A stretch of 64,000 nucleotides of DNA from Nonomuraea zeae (GTDB taxonomy: Bacteria; Actinomycetota; Actinomycetes; Streptosporangiales; Streptosporangiaceae): NCBI RefSeq assembly GCF_005889725.1, contig NZ_VCKX01000004.1:51950-115949 (forward strand). The letters are read 5' to 3'. Below, one piece after another: positions 1 to 7,779 of this stretch. The notes under the pieces were generated by a model. That model was given only the letters and a program-made list of their open reading frames with translations. It was not told where the DNA came from and ran no database searches. How positions within the stretch are numbered: position 1 is the first letter of the stretch; each line of letters opens with the position of its first letter. Position numbers and translations under genes: made by a program.

Positions 1-24
1 TGCACAACGAGAAAGGACAGCAGG

Positions 25-387
25 ATGAAGATGGCAGCGAAGCTGGGGAGCCTGGCCGCGGCGAGCGCGTTCTCGCTGGCTTTGGCAGGTACGGCGCCGA
101 GCGCGGCCATGGCCGTCCCCGCCACCACGACCGCCATGACCGCGGCCGTTCCCGCCACCGCCCAGGCGGTCACGGCCGCGCCTCGCCCCAGCGTCCGGTG
201 GCTGTGCGGCAAGCGGATCGTCAAGAAGCTGATCCCCGCCTGCTCGCACGGCAGATGGGAGCCGACGACGATCAAGAAGATGCGGTGCCTGCAAGGGCAC
301 GGCCCCTACCTGGGCTGGACCGGCCCGGCGAAGCTCACGTGGTGGGCGCACAAGTGCTTCGAGACCAGCGAGTGGGAGAAATGGTGA
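25..387 (+). CDS. Small exported four-cysteine protein, function unknown
   Basis: Seen: a 120-residue protein. Residues 1-30 look like a Sec signal peptide: basic start MKMAAK, an Ala/Leu-rich core, and a plausible cut after AMA at residue 30. An Ala/Thr/Pro-rich linker runs to about residue 53. The mature part is basic and aromatic, with four cysteines (61, 73, 88, 111) that could form two disulfides. A GAAAGGA ribosome site lies seven bases before the ATG. A GC-rich hairpin follows the stop. No family was recognised. An exported structural or antimicrobial-type peptide is possible, but nothing in the sequence proves it. Confidence 0.7.
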   Translation: MKMAAKLGSLAAASAFSLALAGTAPSAAMAVPATTTAMTAAVPATAQAVTAAPRPSVRWLCGKRIVKKLIPACSHGRWEPTTIKKMRCLQGHGPYLGWTGPAKLTWWAHKCFETSEWEKW

Positions 388-404
388 TCACCTTCTGTCC
401 CCTG

Positions 405-426
405 CGGGCGGGCATCTGCCCGCCCG
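405..426 (+). terminator. GC-rich hairpin after the small exported protein gene
   Basis: CGGGCGGGCA at 405-414 is the exact reverse complement of TGCCCGCCCG at 417-426, giving a 9-10 bp stem with a tiny loop 18 bases after the stop codon. There is only a weak T run after it (TT at 427-428), as is common for terminators in high-GC actinomycetes. Confidence 0.55.
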
Positions 427-585
427 TTCCAGGGCCGCTCCCCCGGCCAGGCATCGACGATCATGTCAAGTGTGGACCGGTCGATGTCGATGGCGATGGC
501 GAGCTCGGCCGCAGCGCCGGGGCGTCCGGAACGGCCCGATGCCAGTAGTTGCCGCTAGTCGTTGCGTGCTGTTTCGATAGGAGCC

Positions 586-1152
586 ATGATGATCAGGCGT
601 CTGACGTCGGCTGTGGCCGCGTTTGTGATGGCGTCAGCCCTTGGCGGGTGTTCCGGGCCGGCTGAGGGCCCGTCGGTCAAGGACCCGCTGCTCAAGGATC
701 CGGCGCAATGGCCGCTGGCCAAACTGGCCGCGCTTACCGTGCGTACCGGCCATCGCGAGCTGCCCAGGCAGGCGGAGCGGGCGCTGGCGCAGATCAAGGT
801 CGGCTCCGTCGACCTGACCGCCTGGATCAACTCCTCGGGCCTGTGCGGTCTGACCGGCCCCGGCTGGAGCACGTACACCGACCTGACGAAGTCCGATGGA
901 GGGGACCCCACGCGGGAAGACGGATTCTCCGGACCCGAGGAACCGGAGGTGGGCAGTTCCAGCGAGGGCAAGGTCAGCCTGTTCTGCACCCCCACCAGGA
1001 TGCTGATCAGGGTCGAGGGCGAGACCTCGAAGCCGTCCGTCTCCGGTCACGCGGTCGCGCAGATCTTCAACGGCGGGCTCAACGCCGTCGTCGGCACGCG
1101 GGAGGCTCAGCGGGAGTCACTGCCGGGCGCGACCGTGACCCCTGGCCGGTGA
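586..1152 (+). CDS. Putative lipoprotein
   Basis: The protein of about 188 residues begins with a basic n-region and a short hydrophobic core ending in a lipobox (LGGC), so it is probably diacylated and anchored outside the membrane. The rest is hydrophilic with no recognised domain. It has two Cys in the mature part (near CGLTG and FCTPT). Two ATGs occur in tandem at 586 and 589. The GGAG at 580-583 fits the second ATG better, and an upstream in-frame TTG at 562 lacks a better site. It appears monocistronic. Confidence 0.65.
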   Translation: MMIRRLTSAVAAFVMASALGGCSGPAEGPSVKDPLLKDPAQWPLAKLAALTVRTGHRELPRQAERALAQIKVGSVDLTAWINSSGLCGLTGPGWSTYTDLTKSDGGDPTREDGFSGPEEPEVGSSSEGKVSLFCTPTRMLIRVEGETSKPSVSGHAVAQIFNGGLNAVVGTREAQRESLPGATVTPGR

Positions 1153-1290
1153 CCACCGCGGGTTGTTGAGCCCCACATGGTCCGGGGTCATGATCGCCAG
1201 ATAGACCCACTTGAGCGTGGCCTGCTTTGTTCGGGAATGCCCCCATCCGTTCACCGCTCGGCGGATCTCGGTGTCGAACGCAGTCCGGTA
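1153..1290 (-). pseudogene. IS256-type transposase 3' remnant
   Basis: On the minus strand, the stretch reading leftward from about 1290 encodes TEIRRAVNGWGH, then KQATLKWVYLAIM. This resembles the C-terminal part of IS256-family (Mutator-like) transposases, where an (A)xxxRGHFPxExAALKxxYL pattern is usual. There is no start codon, no DDE region and no terminal repeat, so this is a short scrap of a once longer element. Confidence 0.4.
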
Positions 1291-1294
1291 ATGG

Positions 1295-1627
1295 TCACTG
1301 GCAGCTGGCCGGATCCTGGCCTTGGCGGTCGAACTCTTCCCGTGTGATCGTGACGTCGGCCAAACCGGGCGGCGACAGCTTCTCGTCGTACCGCTGGACC
1401 AGCACCGACCCCGGCTTGAGCTTTGCCACGCTGGTGGCGGAGAAGCTGACGTGGTTGGTGGTGGCTTGGCTGGGGCCCCGCCCCTGGTAGCCGAACGCGT
1501 GATAGAGGACCCCCGGGCGCAGCGCGAAGGGTTCTGGTTCTACCGTCCAGCCATCTGCCGGTGCGACCAGTCGGACGGATGCGCTCTGCCCGTCCAAAGA
1601 CGGTGCGATGAAGTCCACGTCATCCAC
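1295..1627 (-). CDS. Hypothetical protein, 110 residues
   Basis: An open frame with balanced amino-acid composition (for example VSFSATSVAKLKPGSVLVQRY) begins at a GTG at 1625-1627 without a clear ribosome site. It ends five bases from the IS256-type scrap. No signal peptide, membrane segment or known motif is visible. It could be a real small gene or the tail of a truncated one. Confidence 0.35.
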   Translation of the reverse strand: MDDVDFIAPSLDGQSASVRLVAPADGWTVEPEPFALRPGVLYHAFGYQGRGPSQATTNHVSFSATSVAKLKPGSVLVQRYDEKLSPPGLADVTITREEFDRQGQDPASCQ

Positions 1628-1942
1628 GACCGTCGCGGCTGAGCCTCCCGCACCTGCCGGCCAGACTCCTGGCCGTCATCGAGGACGCCACCCGACGCGT
1701 CCGCGTGCTGGCCCGCTGGCCCAGTGCCCAATGTGGATCTTATGTGCCCGCAGCAGCAACAGGGGAAGCCCGAGCGCCCCTCTCCGACGTCGACGGCACC
1801 GTCGTCTGACCCCGCACTCGCGCGCCGGGCAGGAGTGCGCCTACGGACATCTGTCAGGTCTGGAGGAACTCGAGCGCGCCCGCCGCGTCCGGATACGCCT
1901 CGCCCAGGGACGGTCGCCCGCGTTCTGGCTGACCGAAGCTGC
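1628..1942. other. Intergenic stretch with no convincing gene
   Basis: About 315 bases lie between the hypothetical gene and the end of the ArsR-type regulator. Short fragments on the + strand have coding-like composition (AYGHLSGLEELERARRVR around 1840-1900) but no start, and the frame runs into the antisense of the next gene. I see no promoter or RNA gene. Confidence 0.4.
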
Positions 1943-3028
1943 TCAGCGGAGTATGGCCGTCAGCAGGTCGGCGCCCAGCGCCGTCAGATCGGGGAGATTG
2001 AGGGAGTGCCGGACGTAACGGCCGTGCCGCCGGGCTGTGAGCAGGCCCGCGCGGCGCAGGACAGCCAGGTGGCGCGAAACCTCCGGGGACGTAAGATCCC
2101 AGGCGTGGGCCAGCTCACCGGTGGTGTGCGGGCCGCGGGCGAGGGTACGCAGCAGCCGCAGCCGTACCGGATGCGCGAGCGCCTCCAGCCGTAGCGTCAC
2201 CGTTTCCAGCGATACCGGCTCCGACGGACTTGCCTCGGCCACGGGGTACTGCACCACCGGCTGCCATCCGGGCGCGTGGACCACCACCAGGTGCGGGCGG
2301 CCGAAGACGCTGGGGAGGAAGGTGACCCCGCTACCGTGGGCGGTGGTCGCGTTGTCCTGCAGCTTGTCCACGATGATGCGGTTGCCGTCCGGCGCCAGGG
2401 TGACGGCGCGGGAGACCGACGCGAGTGCCGCCCCGATGCCCTGGCGCTTCAGCAGGTCGTCCTTCAGCCGCAGGTCGGTGGCGAGTCGCACGGCGACGTC
2501 CGCCCAGGCGGCGTCGAAGAAGGCCTCGGCGCACTGTTCGAGGGTGTGACGCACCCGCGCCCGCACGGCGGCCGGGTCCGCGAGCAGCCGTTCCGCGAAG
2601 GCCTCCTGCAGCGCGCCGCGGGCCTGGGCCAGGTCCAGGGCCCGCTCGCGCGCCGTCGCGTCGGCGAGCGGCGACGGCGCGCCGAAGTGGACCCGGTTGC
2701 TGCCGCACGTGGTGACGAGCGCGGCGGTCACGTACGTTTCATCGTCAATCCGGTCGACGTCGTCCAGCTCCTCGGCGAGGGTCTGCCGAGGACGGGCGGG
2801 GACCAGAAAGTCGGCTCGTGAGGAACGCCAGAGGAACTCCGCCTCCCGCAACTGCTCGGCCAGCTCCGGCCGCAGCCCGGCCCAGACGTCCGCGGCCCAG
2901 CCGGCGAGCTGCGGGTGATGCGCGGGTTCGGCCAGCACGTGCAGCATCGCGGTCAGCTCGGCCAGCGGGGAGGCCGCGAACCGCAGTCGCCCGGACGGCA
3001 GGCCACCGATGTCGATCCTCAACGTCAT
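1943..3028 (-). CDS. DUF5937/ArsR-type winged-helix regulator
   Basis: The 361-residue protein has a long N-terminal region of the DUF5937 type. Residues from about 275 form a C-terminal ArsR-like winged helix (EALAHPVRLRLLRTLARG, then TSPEVSRHLAVLRRAGLL). It is a DNA-binding repressor type. No metal-binding cysteine pair is visible in the recognition region, so metal sensing is not supported. The ATG at 3026-3028 is preceded by TGAGGGG. It diverges from an MFS exporter with a 99-base gap containing TTGACGG and TTGACG elements, so control of the exporter is a reasonable inference. Confidence 0.85.
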   Translation of the reverse strand: MTLRIDIGGLPSGRLRFAASPLAELTAMLHVLAEPAHHPQLAGWAADVWAGLRPELAEQLREAEFLWRSSRADFLVPARPRQTLAEELDDVDRIDDETYVTAALVTTCGSNRVHFGAPSPLADATARERALDLAQARGALQEAFAERLLADPAAVRARVRHTLEQCAEAFFDAAWADVAVRLATDLRLKDDLLKRQGIGAALASVSRAVTLAPDGNRIIVDKLQDNATTAHGSGVTFLPSVFGRPHLVVVHAPGWQPVVQYPVAEASPSEPVSLETVTLRLEALAHPVRLRLLRTLARGPHTTGELAHAWDLTSPEVSRHLAVLRRAGLLTARRHGRYVRHSLNLPDLTALGADLLTAILR

Positions 3029-3127
3029 CCCCTCATCATCGCTGGTCGGATGGCCGGCGACCGCGTCGATTGACGGTGTCCGTCAACTGACGCAGCCGGC
3101 TCGGCGGCCGAACGCATCGTTGACGCC

Positions 3128-4393
3128 ATGGCAACCACCACCAAGATCCGGCCGCGCGCCCTCGTCCGCGCCTCCGGAGGCCCACGCTATGCCGTCGCCC
3201 TGGCCGTGGACGCGCTCGGCACCGGCATGCTGCGGCCCTTTCTGCTGCTCTACGGGGTGATGGTGCTGGGGCTGTCCGCGTCGGCCACCGGCATCGCCAT
3301 GACGGCCGGCATCGTCATGGGTCTGGTGTGCATGCCCGCGGTCGGCCGATGGCTGGACCGGGGCGCGCGCAGCACGGTCGTGGCAGCGTCGATGCTGGTG
3401 CGAGTGCTGGGCGTGGCGCTGCTGCTGGCCGCCCCGACAGGGCATGTCTGGCTGTTCGCGACGGCGGCACTCTTCCTCGGCATCGGCAACCAGGCATGGC
3501 CGGCCGCCCATGCGGCCCTCGTGTCCACGGTCGCCCACGGCCGCGAACGCGACGCCGCTCTCGCGGCGGGCCGCGCCCTGCGCAACGCCGGCCTGGGCGC
3601 GGGCGGCCTCCTCGCCACCGCATGCCTGGCGGGCGGCACCACCGCACTGCAGGTGCTGGCAGCCGTCACCGGGCTCGCCTATCTCGCCGCGGCGGCCTTG
3701 GCATGGTCGGTCCACCTGCACGCGCATCCAGCCGCTACCCCGACCGCTGCTTCGACCGCTGCTTCGGCCACGGGCACGGCCGGCGGGCCCGCACCTCGGA
3801 TGGGCGTGCTGCTGGCCGCCAACGTGGTCTACGTCTTCTGCCTCAACGTCCCCGAAATCGCGCTCCCCCTGATCCTGGTGACGCAGTTGCACGCATCCCC
3901 GGTGTGGTCGGCGGCCATCTTCGTGGCGAACACGGTGCTGGTGGTCACCCTGCAGGTTCCGGTCACCGTCCTGCTGTCCCGCTTCTCCCGGCGGACCGTG
4001 CTGGCGCTCGCCGGCGTGGTGCTCGCCGCCTCCTACCTCGGCTTCCTCGCCGCCACCTCGCTGGGACACGGCTGGGGTGCCGCGGCGGTCGCCGCGGTGT
4101 CCGTGCTCTGCACCATCGGCGAGATCATCTATGCCGGCAGCGCCACCGCGCTCGTCACCGCCCTCGCCCCGGCCCATCTCCTGGGACGCGCCCTCGCCCG
4201 CTTCCAGCTCTCCACCGGCTTCGGCCTCGCCGTCTCCCCGGCGGTCATCACCGCGCTCGCCTCCCACGGCGCGGCCGCCCTCTGGGGCAGCCTCGCCGGG
4301 GCGACGCTCCTGTCCGCCTCCGCCGTCGCCACCGAGAAGGATCGAGGAACGCGGCTCAGCGGTTTCCGACGCCGGGCGCGAGCAGGCTCGTGA
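3128..4393 (+). CDS. MFS-family transporter
   Basis: The 421-residue protein has about twelve hydrophobic segments with a central hydrophilic loop rich in Ala/Thr near residues 200-220. This is the usual layout of a 12-helix major facilitator drug/sugar exporter. The loop after the second helix carries GRWLDRGARS, a variant of the MFS motif A. The substrate cannot be told from sequence. It is divergently transcribed from the ArsR-type regulator, the typical arrangement of a regulator and the efflux pump it controls. Confidence 0.85.
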   Translation: MATTTKIRPRALVRASGGPRYAVALAVDALGTGMLRPFLLLYGVMVLGLSASATGIAMTAGIVMGLVCMPAVGRWLDRGARSTVVAASMLVRVLGVALLLAAPTGHVWLFATAALFLGIGNQAWPAAHAALVSTVAHGRERDAALAAGRALRNAGLGAGGLLATACLAGGTTALQVLAAVTGLAYLAAAALAWSVHLHAHPAATPTAASTAASATGTAGGPAPRMGVLLAANVVYVFCLNVPEIALPLILVTQLHASPVWSAAIFVANTVLVVTLQVPVTVLLSRFSRRTVLALAGVVLAASYLGFLAATSLGHGWGAAAVAAVSVLCTIGEIIYAGSATALVTALAPAHLLGRALARFQLSTGFGLAVSPAVITALASHGAAALWGSLAGATLLSASAVATEKDRGTRLSGFRRRARAGS

Positions 4394-4679
4394 GCTCGGC
4401 GATCGCCTCGGAGAACGGCTTGAAGTCAGCGGTGGACGTTCTCCGGCGTTCTTGTGCCGGGGCTCCGCCATCTGTGGGCGAGGCGTGATCGGCGAGATGG
4501 TGGCCGCCGCCGATTGCGGCATTTGCCAGATCCGCCGCCGTCGGCGACCGGAGAGCGTACTGGAACATGGCCTCTTGAAGCGGACTCCTTGGCCAAGTAA
4601 CGGGTGATCGACCGCCTGTTGCGGAATCCTTGAGACGGGGAGAACGACACAACTCGCCATACTGGCTGCCCCCGAAGCG
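4394..4679. other. Intergenic region with a doubtful minus-strand frame
   Basis: A minus-strand frame from an ATG at 4568 back to 4356 (70 codons) would overlap the 3' end of the MFS gene. Its last 27 codons (FKPFSEAIAELTSLLAPG) look protein-like, but third-position G/C is weaker than in neighbouring genes. It may be a remnant. Nothing else is visible before the LuxR-type gene. Confidence 0.3.
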
Positions 4680-5441
4680 ATGAACGAGTGCACTGGCGGA
4701 TCCGTGGAACAGCTGGAATACCGAAAGCTCATCAGGGTGCTGGAGCGGGTGGCCGAGGCTCGGCAGGGGGCCCTGTATCCGGTGCTGGCCGATGCCTTGG
4801 CCGTGCACCTTGGCTGGATCGACGCGTTCGTGGCCGAGAACCCCGCCTATCTGGCGCTGGGAAGCGGTGGCGACGACGAGCAGTACCTCACCATGTTCCG
4901 GCCGGACTTCGTGGAGGAATACGCCGAGCGCTGGCGCTGGAGCAATCCGTTCGCCTCGCACGACGGGGTCGCCTGCCTGACCCGCCACGGTGTGGCGACC
5001 CTCGGACAGCTCCGCCTGCGGGCGACCGGCGCGGAGCGGGACTTCGCCGACAAGTTCCTGCGCCGCCACGGCATCGACGACATGCTGAAGATCGTCATCA
5101 GGTCCCGGACCACGGGCGCGATCAGCACGCTGGGCGTGCCGTTCGACGGCGCGCGGCGCGCCATCGGGCCGGGCGACCGGCTGATGGCGGCCACGCTGGG
5201 CCCGTTGCTGAGCCCGTACTTCGACGCCGATCTCGCGCCGACCTCGGAGCACGGTCTCACCTCAGGTGAGCGTGAAGTGGCCGACCTGGTAGTGCTCGGA
5301 CTGGCTCACCAGCAGATCGCGCAGCGGCTGAACATCAGCGTGAGCACGGTCGAGAACCACCTCACCCTCATCGTGGAGAAGACGGGATGCGGCAACCTCG
5401 CCGAGCTGACCGCCCAGTGGAAACGCCGTCCGCCGAGCTGA
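4680..5441 (+). CDS. LuxR-type transcriptional regulator
   Basis: Of 253 residues, the last 65 form a LuxR/GerE helix-turn-helix (LTSGEREVADLVVLGL, then ISVSTVENHLTLIVEKTG). The N-terminal 185 residues have no receiver aspartate pattern or ATP-binding loop and match no domain I can name. They may be a small sensory domain. The ATG at 4680 has only a weak ribosome site (CCGAAG), and an in-frame GTG at 4704 is an alternative. The gene is flanked by unrelated units, so its target is unknown. Confidence 0.8.
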   Translation: MNECTGGSVEQLEYRKLIRVLERVAEARQGALYPVLADALAVHLGWIDAFVAENPAYLALGSGGDDEQYLTMFRPDFVEEYAERWRWSNPFASHDGVACLTRHGVATLGQLRLRATGAERDFADKFLRRHGIDDMLKIVIRSRTTGAISTLGVPFDGARRAIGPGDRLMAATLGPLLSPYFDADLAPTSEHGLTSGEREVADLVVLGLAHQQIAQRLNISVSTVENHLTLIVEKTGCGNLAELTAQWKRRPPS

Positions 5442-5556
5442 CCGGGCCGAGCAGGCCCGAGCTCTCGGACGGCACCGGCTGAGCGGAGGGACAGGGATGG
5501 TTCCGCTCTGCGCGAAGCCGGCGGAACTCGAACGTGCCGTCTGCCTATGGTGAGGC

Positions 5557-5913
5557 ATGACCTCCTCCATCCCGCCGCTGCGCCCAGCGATCGATCGGAC
5601 CGCCGCCAAGCCGTCTCCGGCTCGCGAGCCGCTGTGGCGGCAGGTGCTCGGCGAGCGTCTGCGAGGTCTTCGTCACGAGCGGGGCGAGAAGTTGAGCGAG
5701 ACGGCAAGCCGCGCCGGAGTCTCGCCGCAATATCTCTCCGAGATGGAGCGAGGCATCAAAGAGCCGTCGAGCGAGATGATCGCCGCAGTCGCCGGCGCGC
5801 TGGATGTGACGCTGGTTGATCTGACCCTTGCCGTCGCCGAGAGCTTGCAGTCTGCTCAGCACAGCACGTCGAGAGGTGCTACCTGCTCGGCGGCGTATGC
5901 CCTGGCCGCGTAG
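5557..5913 (+). CDS. XRE-family regulator beside the clpP pair
   Basis: The 118-residue protein has one Cro/C1-type HTH (about residues 28-85, with ASRAGVSPQYLSEMERGIKEPSSEMI), a short basic N-terminus and a short tail. It ends 27 bases from the 3' end of the convergent clpP operon. In actinobacteria, XRE-like proteins such as ClgR and PopR control clpP operons, and this HTH has the same YLSE.ERG.KE core. It may therefore be the local clpP regulator. The regulatory link is inference. The ATG at 5557 follows GGTGAGG very closely. Confidence 0.75.
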   Translation: MTSSIPPLRPAIDRTAAKPSPAREPLWRQVLGERLRGLRHERGEKLSETASRAGVSPQYLSEMERGIKEPSSEMIAAVAGALDVTLVDLTLAVAESLQSAQHSTSRGATCSAAYALAA

Positions 5914-5940
5914 CGTGGCTTGCCGGGGTTGTCCGCGGGC

Positions 5941-6531
5941 CTACGAATGCTCCTCGATGATCTGATCGATGAGCCCGTACTCCAGGGCCGCGGTCGCGGT
6001 GAACACGCGATCGTGATCGGTGTCGGCGCGTAGGGTCTCGATCGTCTGGCCGGTGTGCCGCGACAGGATGCGCTCGATGTCTGCCCGGACACGTACGACC
6101 TCGTCGGCCTGCAGGATGAGATCGGGGATCGTTCCGCGCCCCTGGGCGGCCGGCTGGTGCAGGATCACTCGCGCGTGCGGGAGAGCGGCACGTTTTCCTT
6201 CCGCACCCGCGGCGAGTAGGACGGCACCCACCGCGACAGCCTGCCCCACGCAGGTTGTCGAAACCCGCGGCCGGATATGGCGCATGGTGTCGTATATCGC
6301 GAGCATCGCGCTCGGGTCCCCGCCTTCGCAGTTGATATAGAACTGTATTTCGGCGTCGGGGTTGTCCGACTCCAGAAAGATCAGCTGCGCGATGAGCGCG
6401 TTCGCGACGCCCGCGTCAATCGCGGTGCCCAGATATACGATTCGCTCGGTGAGCAGGTGCGAGTAGACATCCATGATCCGCTCGCCACGAGGATTCTGAG
6501 CGATGACGTTCGGGATCGTATATGTGGTCAC
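5941..6531 (-). CDS. clpP: ClpP-like protease subunit lacking the catalytic serine
   Basis: The 196 residues span the full ClpP fold, including the GxPSAMLAIYDTM helix region. The usual CVGQAASMGA nucleophile box reads CVGQAVAVGA, so the serine is replaced by Ala100. The base sequence (CAG GCT GTC GCG GTG) confirms this. His125 (ILHQP) and Asp174 (DHDR) are kept. The start is a GTG that overlaps the TGA of the upstream clpP by four bases (GTGA), so the two are translationally coupled. It probably serves as an inactive partner ring or subunit with the active ClpP, comparable in principle to cyanobacterial ClpR. Confidence 0.9.
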   Translation of the reverse strand: MTTYTIPNVIAQNPRGERIMDVYSHLLTERIVYLGTAIDAGVANALIAQLIFLESDNPDAEIQFYINCEGGDPSAMLAIYDTMRHIRPRVSTTCVGQAVAVGAVLLAAGAEGKRAALPHARVILHQPAAQGRGTIPDLILQADEVVRVRADIERILSRHTGQTIETLRADTDHDRVFTATAALEYGLIDQIIEEHS

Positions 6532-7154
6532 TGACCGACTCCTTCGGTGACGCCGAATCCGGGTCGCGGGCGATTGGGTGGCGCGATTTCGTCGAAGCTC
6601 TGCACGATGGCATCTATGAAGCCGTAGTCCAGCGCCTCTTGCGCTGTGTACCAGCGATCGTGCAGGGAATCCTCGAAGATGCGCTCGACGGGCTGACCCG
6701 TGTCCGCGGCGATGAGACCGAGCACCGTGTCACGAGTGTGCCGGAGGTCGCCGGCCTGCAGCTCGATGTCGACTGCGGTGCCACCGATTCCCGCCGAGCC
6801 CTGGTGCATCAGGACACGCGCGTGCGGCAGAGCACGGCGCTTCCCTCGGGCCCCCGATGACAGCAAGAATTGCCCGGCGCTGTAAGCGATGCCCATCACG
6901 AGGGTCGACACGTCACAGGGAATGAGTCGCATGACGTCGCGGATCGCCAGCATCGAGGGAACCGAGCCGCCCGGGGAATGAATCCACAATGCGATGTCGG
7001 ACGACGCGTCCTGCGTGGCGAGCGCCATCAGTTGCGTGGCAAGAAGTGTCCCGTTGTCGTCGTCGAGAGGACCGTCGAGAACGAGAACACGCTGATCGTA
7101 GAGCTCGCGTCTCACCCGCGCGTTGAACAGTGGAAGTTTCGATTCTTCGCTCAT
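6528..7154 (-). CDS. clpP: ATP-dependent Clp protease proteolytic subunit, active type
   Basis: The 208-residue protein carries a complete catalytic triad: Ser92 in GIAYSAGQ, His117 in VLMHQG and Asp166 in LHDRW. It also has the HSPGGSV segment. The start is the ATG at 7152-7154, preceded by GGAC; an upstream in-frame ATG at 7187 lacks a ribosome site. It is the first gene of a coupled two-gene operon with the serine-less ClpP. Together they would form the barrel that degrades substrates fed by a Clp ATPase encoded elsewhere. Confidence 0.9.
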   Translation of the reverse strand: MSEESKLPLFNARVRRELYDQRVLVLDGPLDDDNGTLLATQLMALATQDASSDIALWIHSPGGSVPSMLAIRDVMRLIPCDVSTLVMGIAYSAGQFLLSSGARGKRRALPHARVLMHQGSAGIGGTAVDIELQAGDLRHTRDTVLGLIAADTGQPVERIFEDSLHDRWYTAQEALDYGFIDAIVQSFDEIAPPNRPRPGFGVTEGVGQ

Positions 7155-7339
7155 GCGTCCATCATGTGAGGCGCTCCGGATCGACATCGACCCGATCCGC
7201 CTGGGGCGGATCTGCTCTGAGCAGCGTGAACCCCTGAGCAGGGAGAGCTCCGGTCGGCGGACCGCACGGGCTCACGGCGCGCGGCAGGCGTTGTCGCCCG
7301 GACATCATCAGCCCTACATCCCCTCTCGGGGCGCCTTCT

Positions 7340-7385
7340 TCTGTATCAGGATTGACTTATATAAGTAGCGGGTGAAATTATCGGC
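7340..7385 (-). promoter_or_regulatory. AT-rich island upstream of the clpP pair
   Basis: This is one of the few AT-rich patches in the area. Read on the minus strand it contains ACTTATATAAGTCAA, a near-palindrome with a TATATAAG core. It lies about 200 bases before the clpP start, in the only long gap upstream of that operon. It is a candidate promoter or operator, with no proof of either. Confidence 0.3.
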
Positions 7386-7439
7386 TTGCGCACGCGACGT
7401 GCTCGGCGGCGTGGTGGTCCCCCTCCGGCCCGTACGGCG

Positions 7440-7624
7440 TCGGCTCCGTACCACTCGGGGAGGTCGGCATCCAGGTGGAGCGCTTTCTCCGGTTCTGGAG
7501 CAGACGCTTGGACGCGCTGGGCGCCGAACTCGCGCGCGCCCGGCGCGAGCGCCACCGCCCGCGTGAGACGCCGTCCGCGGAGGGACGGGCAAGCTCGAAC
7601 GAGGAGGAGGAAGCGGACGAATGA
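7440..7624 (+). pseudogene. 3' end of a decayed regulator-like gene
   Basis: An open frame without a start codon reads GEVGIQVERFLRFWSRRLDA and continues to a charged tail ending EEEEADE, with its TGA at 7622-7624. That stop overlaps the next ATG (ATGA), the coupling normally seen between an ArsR-type regulator and an SRPBCC gene. No HTH is left, so this looks like the tail of a regulator whose front was deleted. The family assignment rests on context only. Confidence 0.35.
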
Positions 7625-7779
7625 CCGACATCGTCAACCGGGTCCACGCCGCCCACCGGGAGATCGGCAGCCGGCCGGTCGCCGCCTGGGGACCCCGCGG
7701 TCCAAGCCTCTTGGGACGGCGGCAGATGACCCGTCACGTAGTGGATCGTCCCGTTCTTACGAGAGGAACAGATCGATGA
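7621..7779 (+). pseudogene. Truncated SRPBCC (AHSA1-like) gene, 52 codons
   Basis: This short frame starts MTDIVNRVHAAHREIGSRPV, which resembles the first residues of actinobacterial SRPBCC/AHSA1 proteins that are co-transcribed with ArsR-type regulators. After about residue 25 the family match stops, and the frame runs through unrelated residues to a TGA at 7777-7779. Both ends overlap neighbours by ATGA. The hydrophobic pocket domain is missing, so no function is expected beyond coupling translation to the next gene. Confidence 0.5.

Noticed and set aside
3083..4732. A 549-codon minus-strand frame over the MFS gene
   Set aside because: It is Gly/Arg/His-rich without any domain and mirrors the MFS gene, which has clear helices and codon bias. 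It is an antisense shadow.
5941..6531. Serine loss in ClpP as a frameshift artefact
   Set aside because: The reading frame and residues on both sides of Ala100 match ClpP perfectly, so a simple codon change is the best reading.
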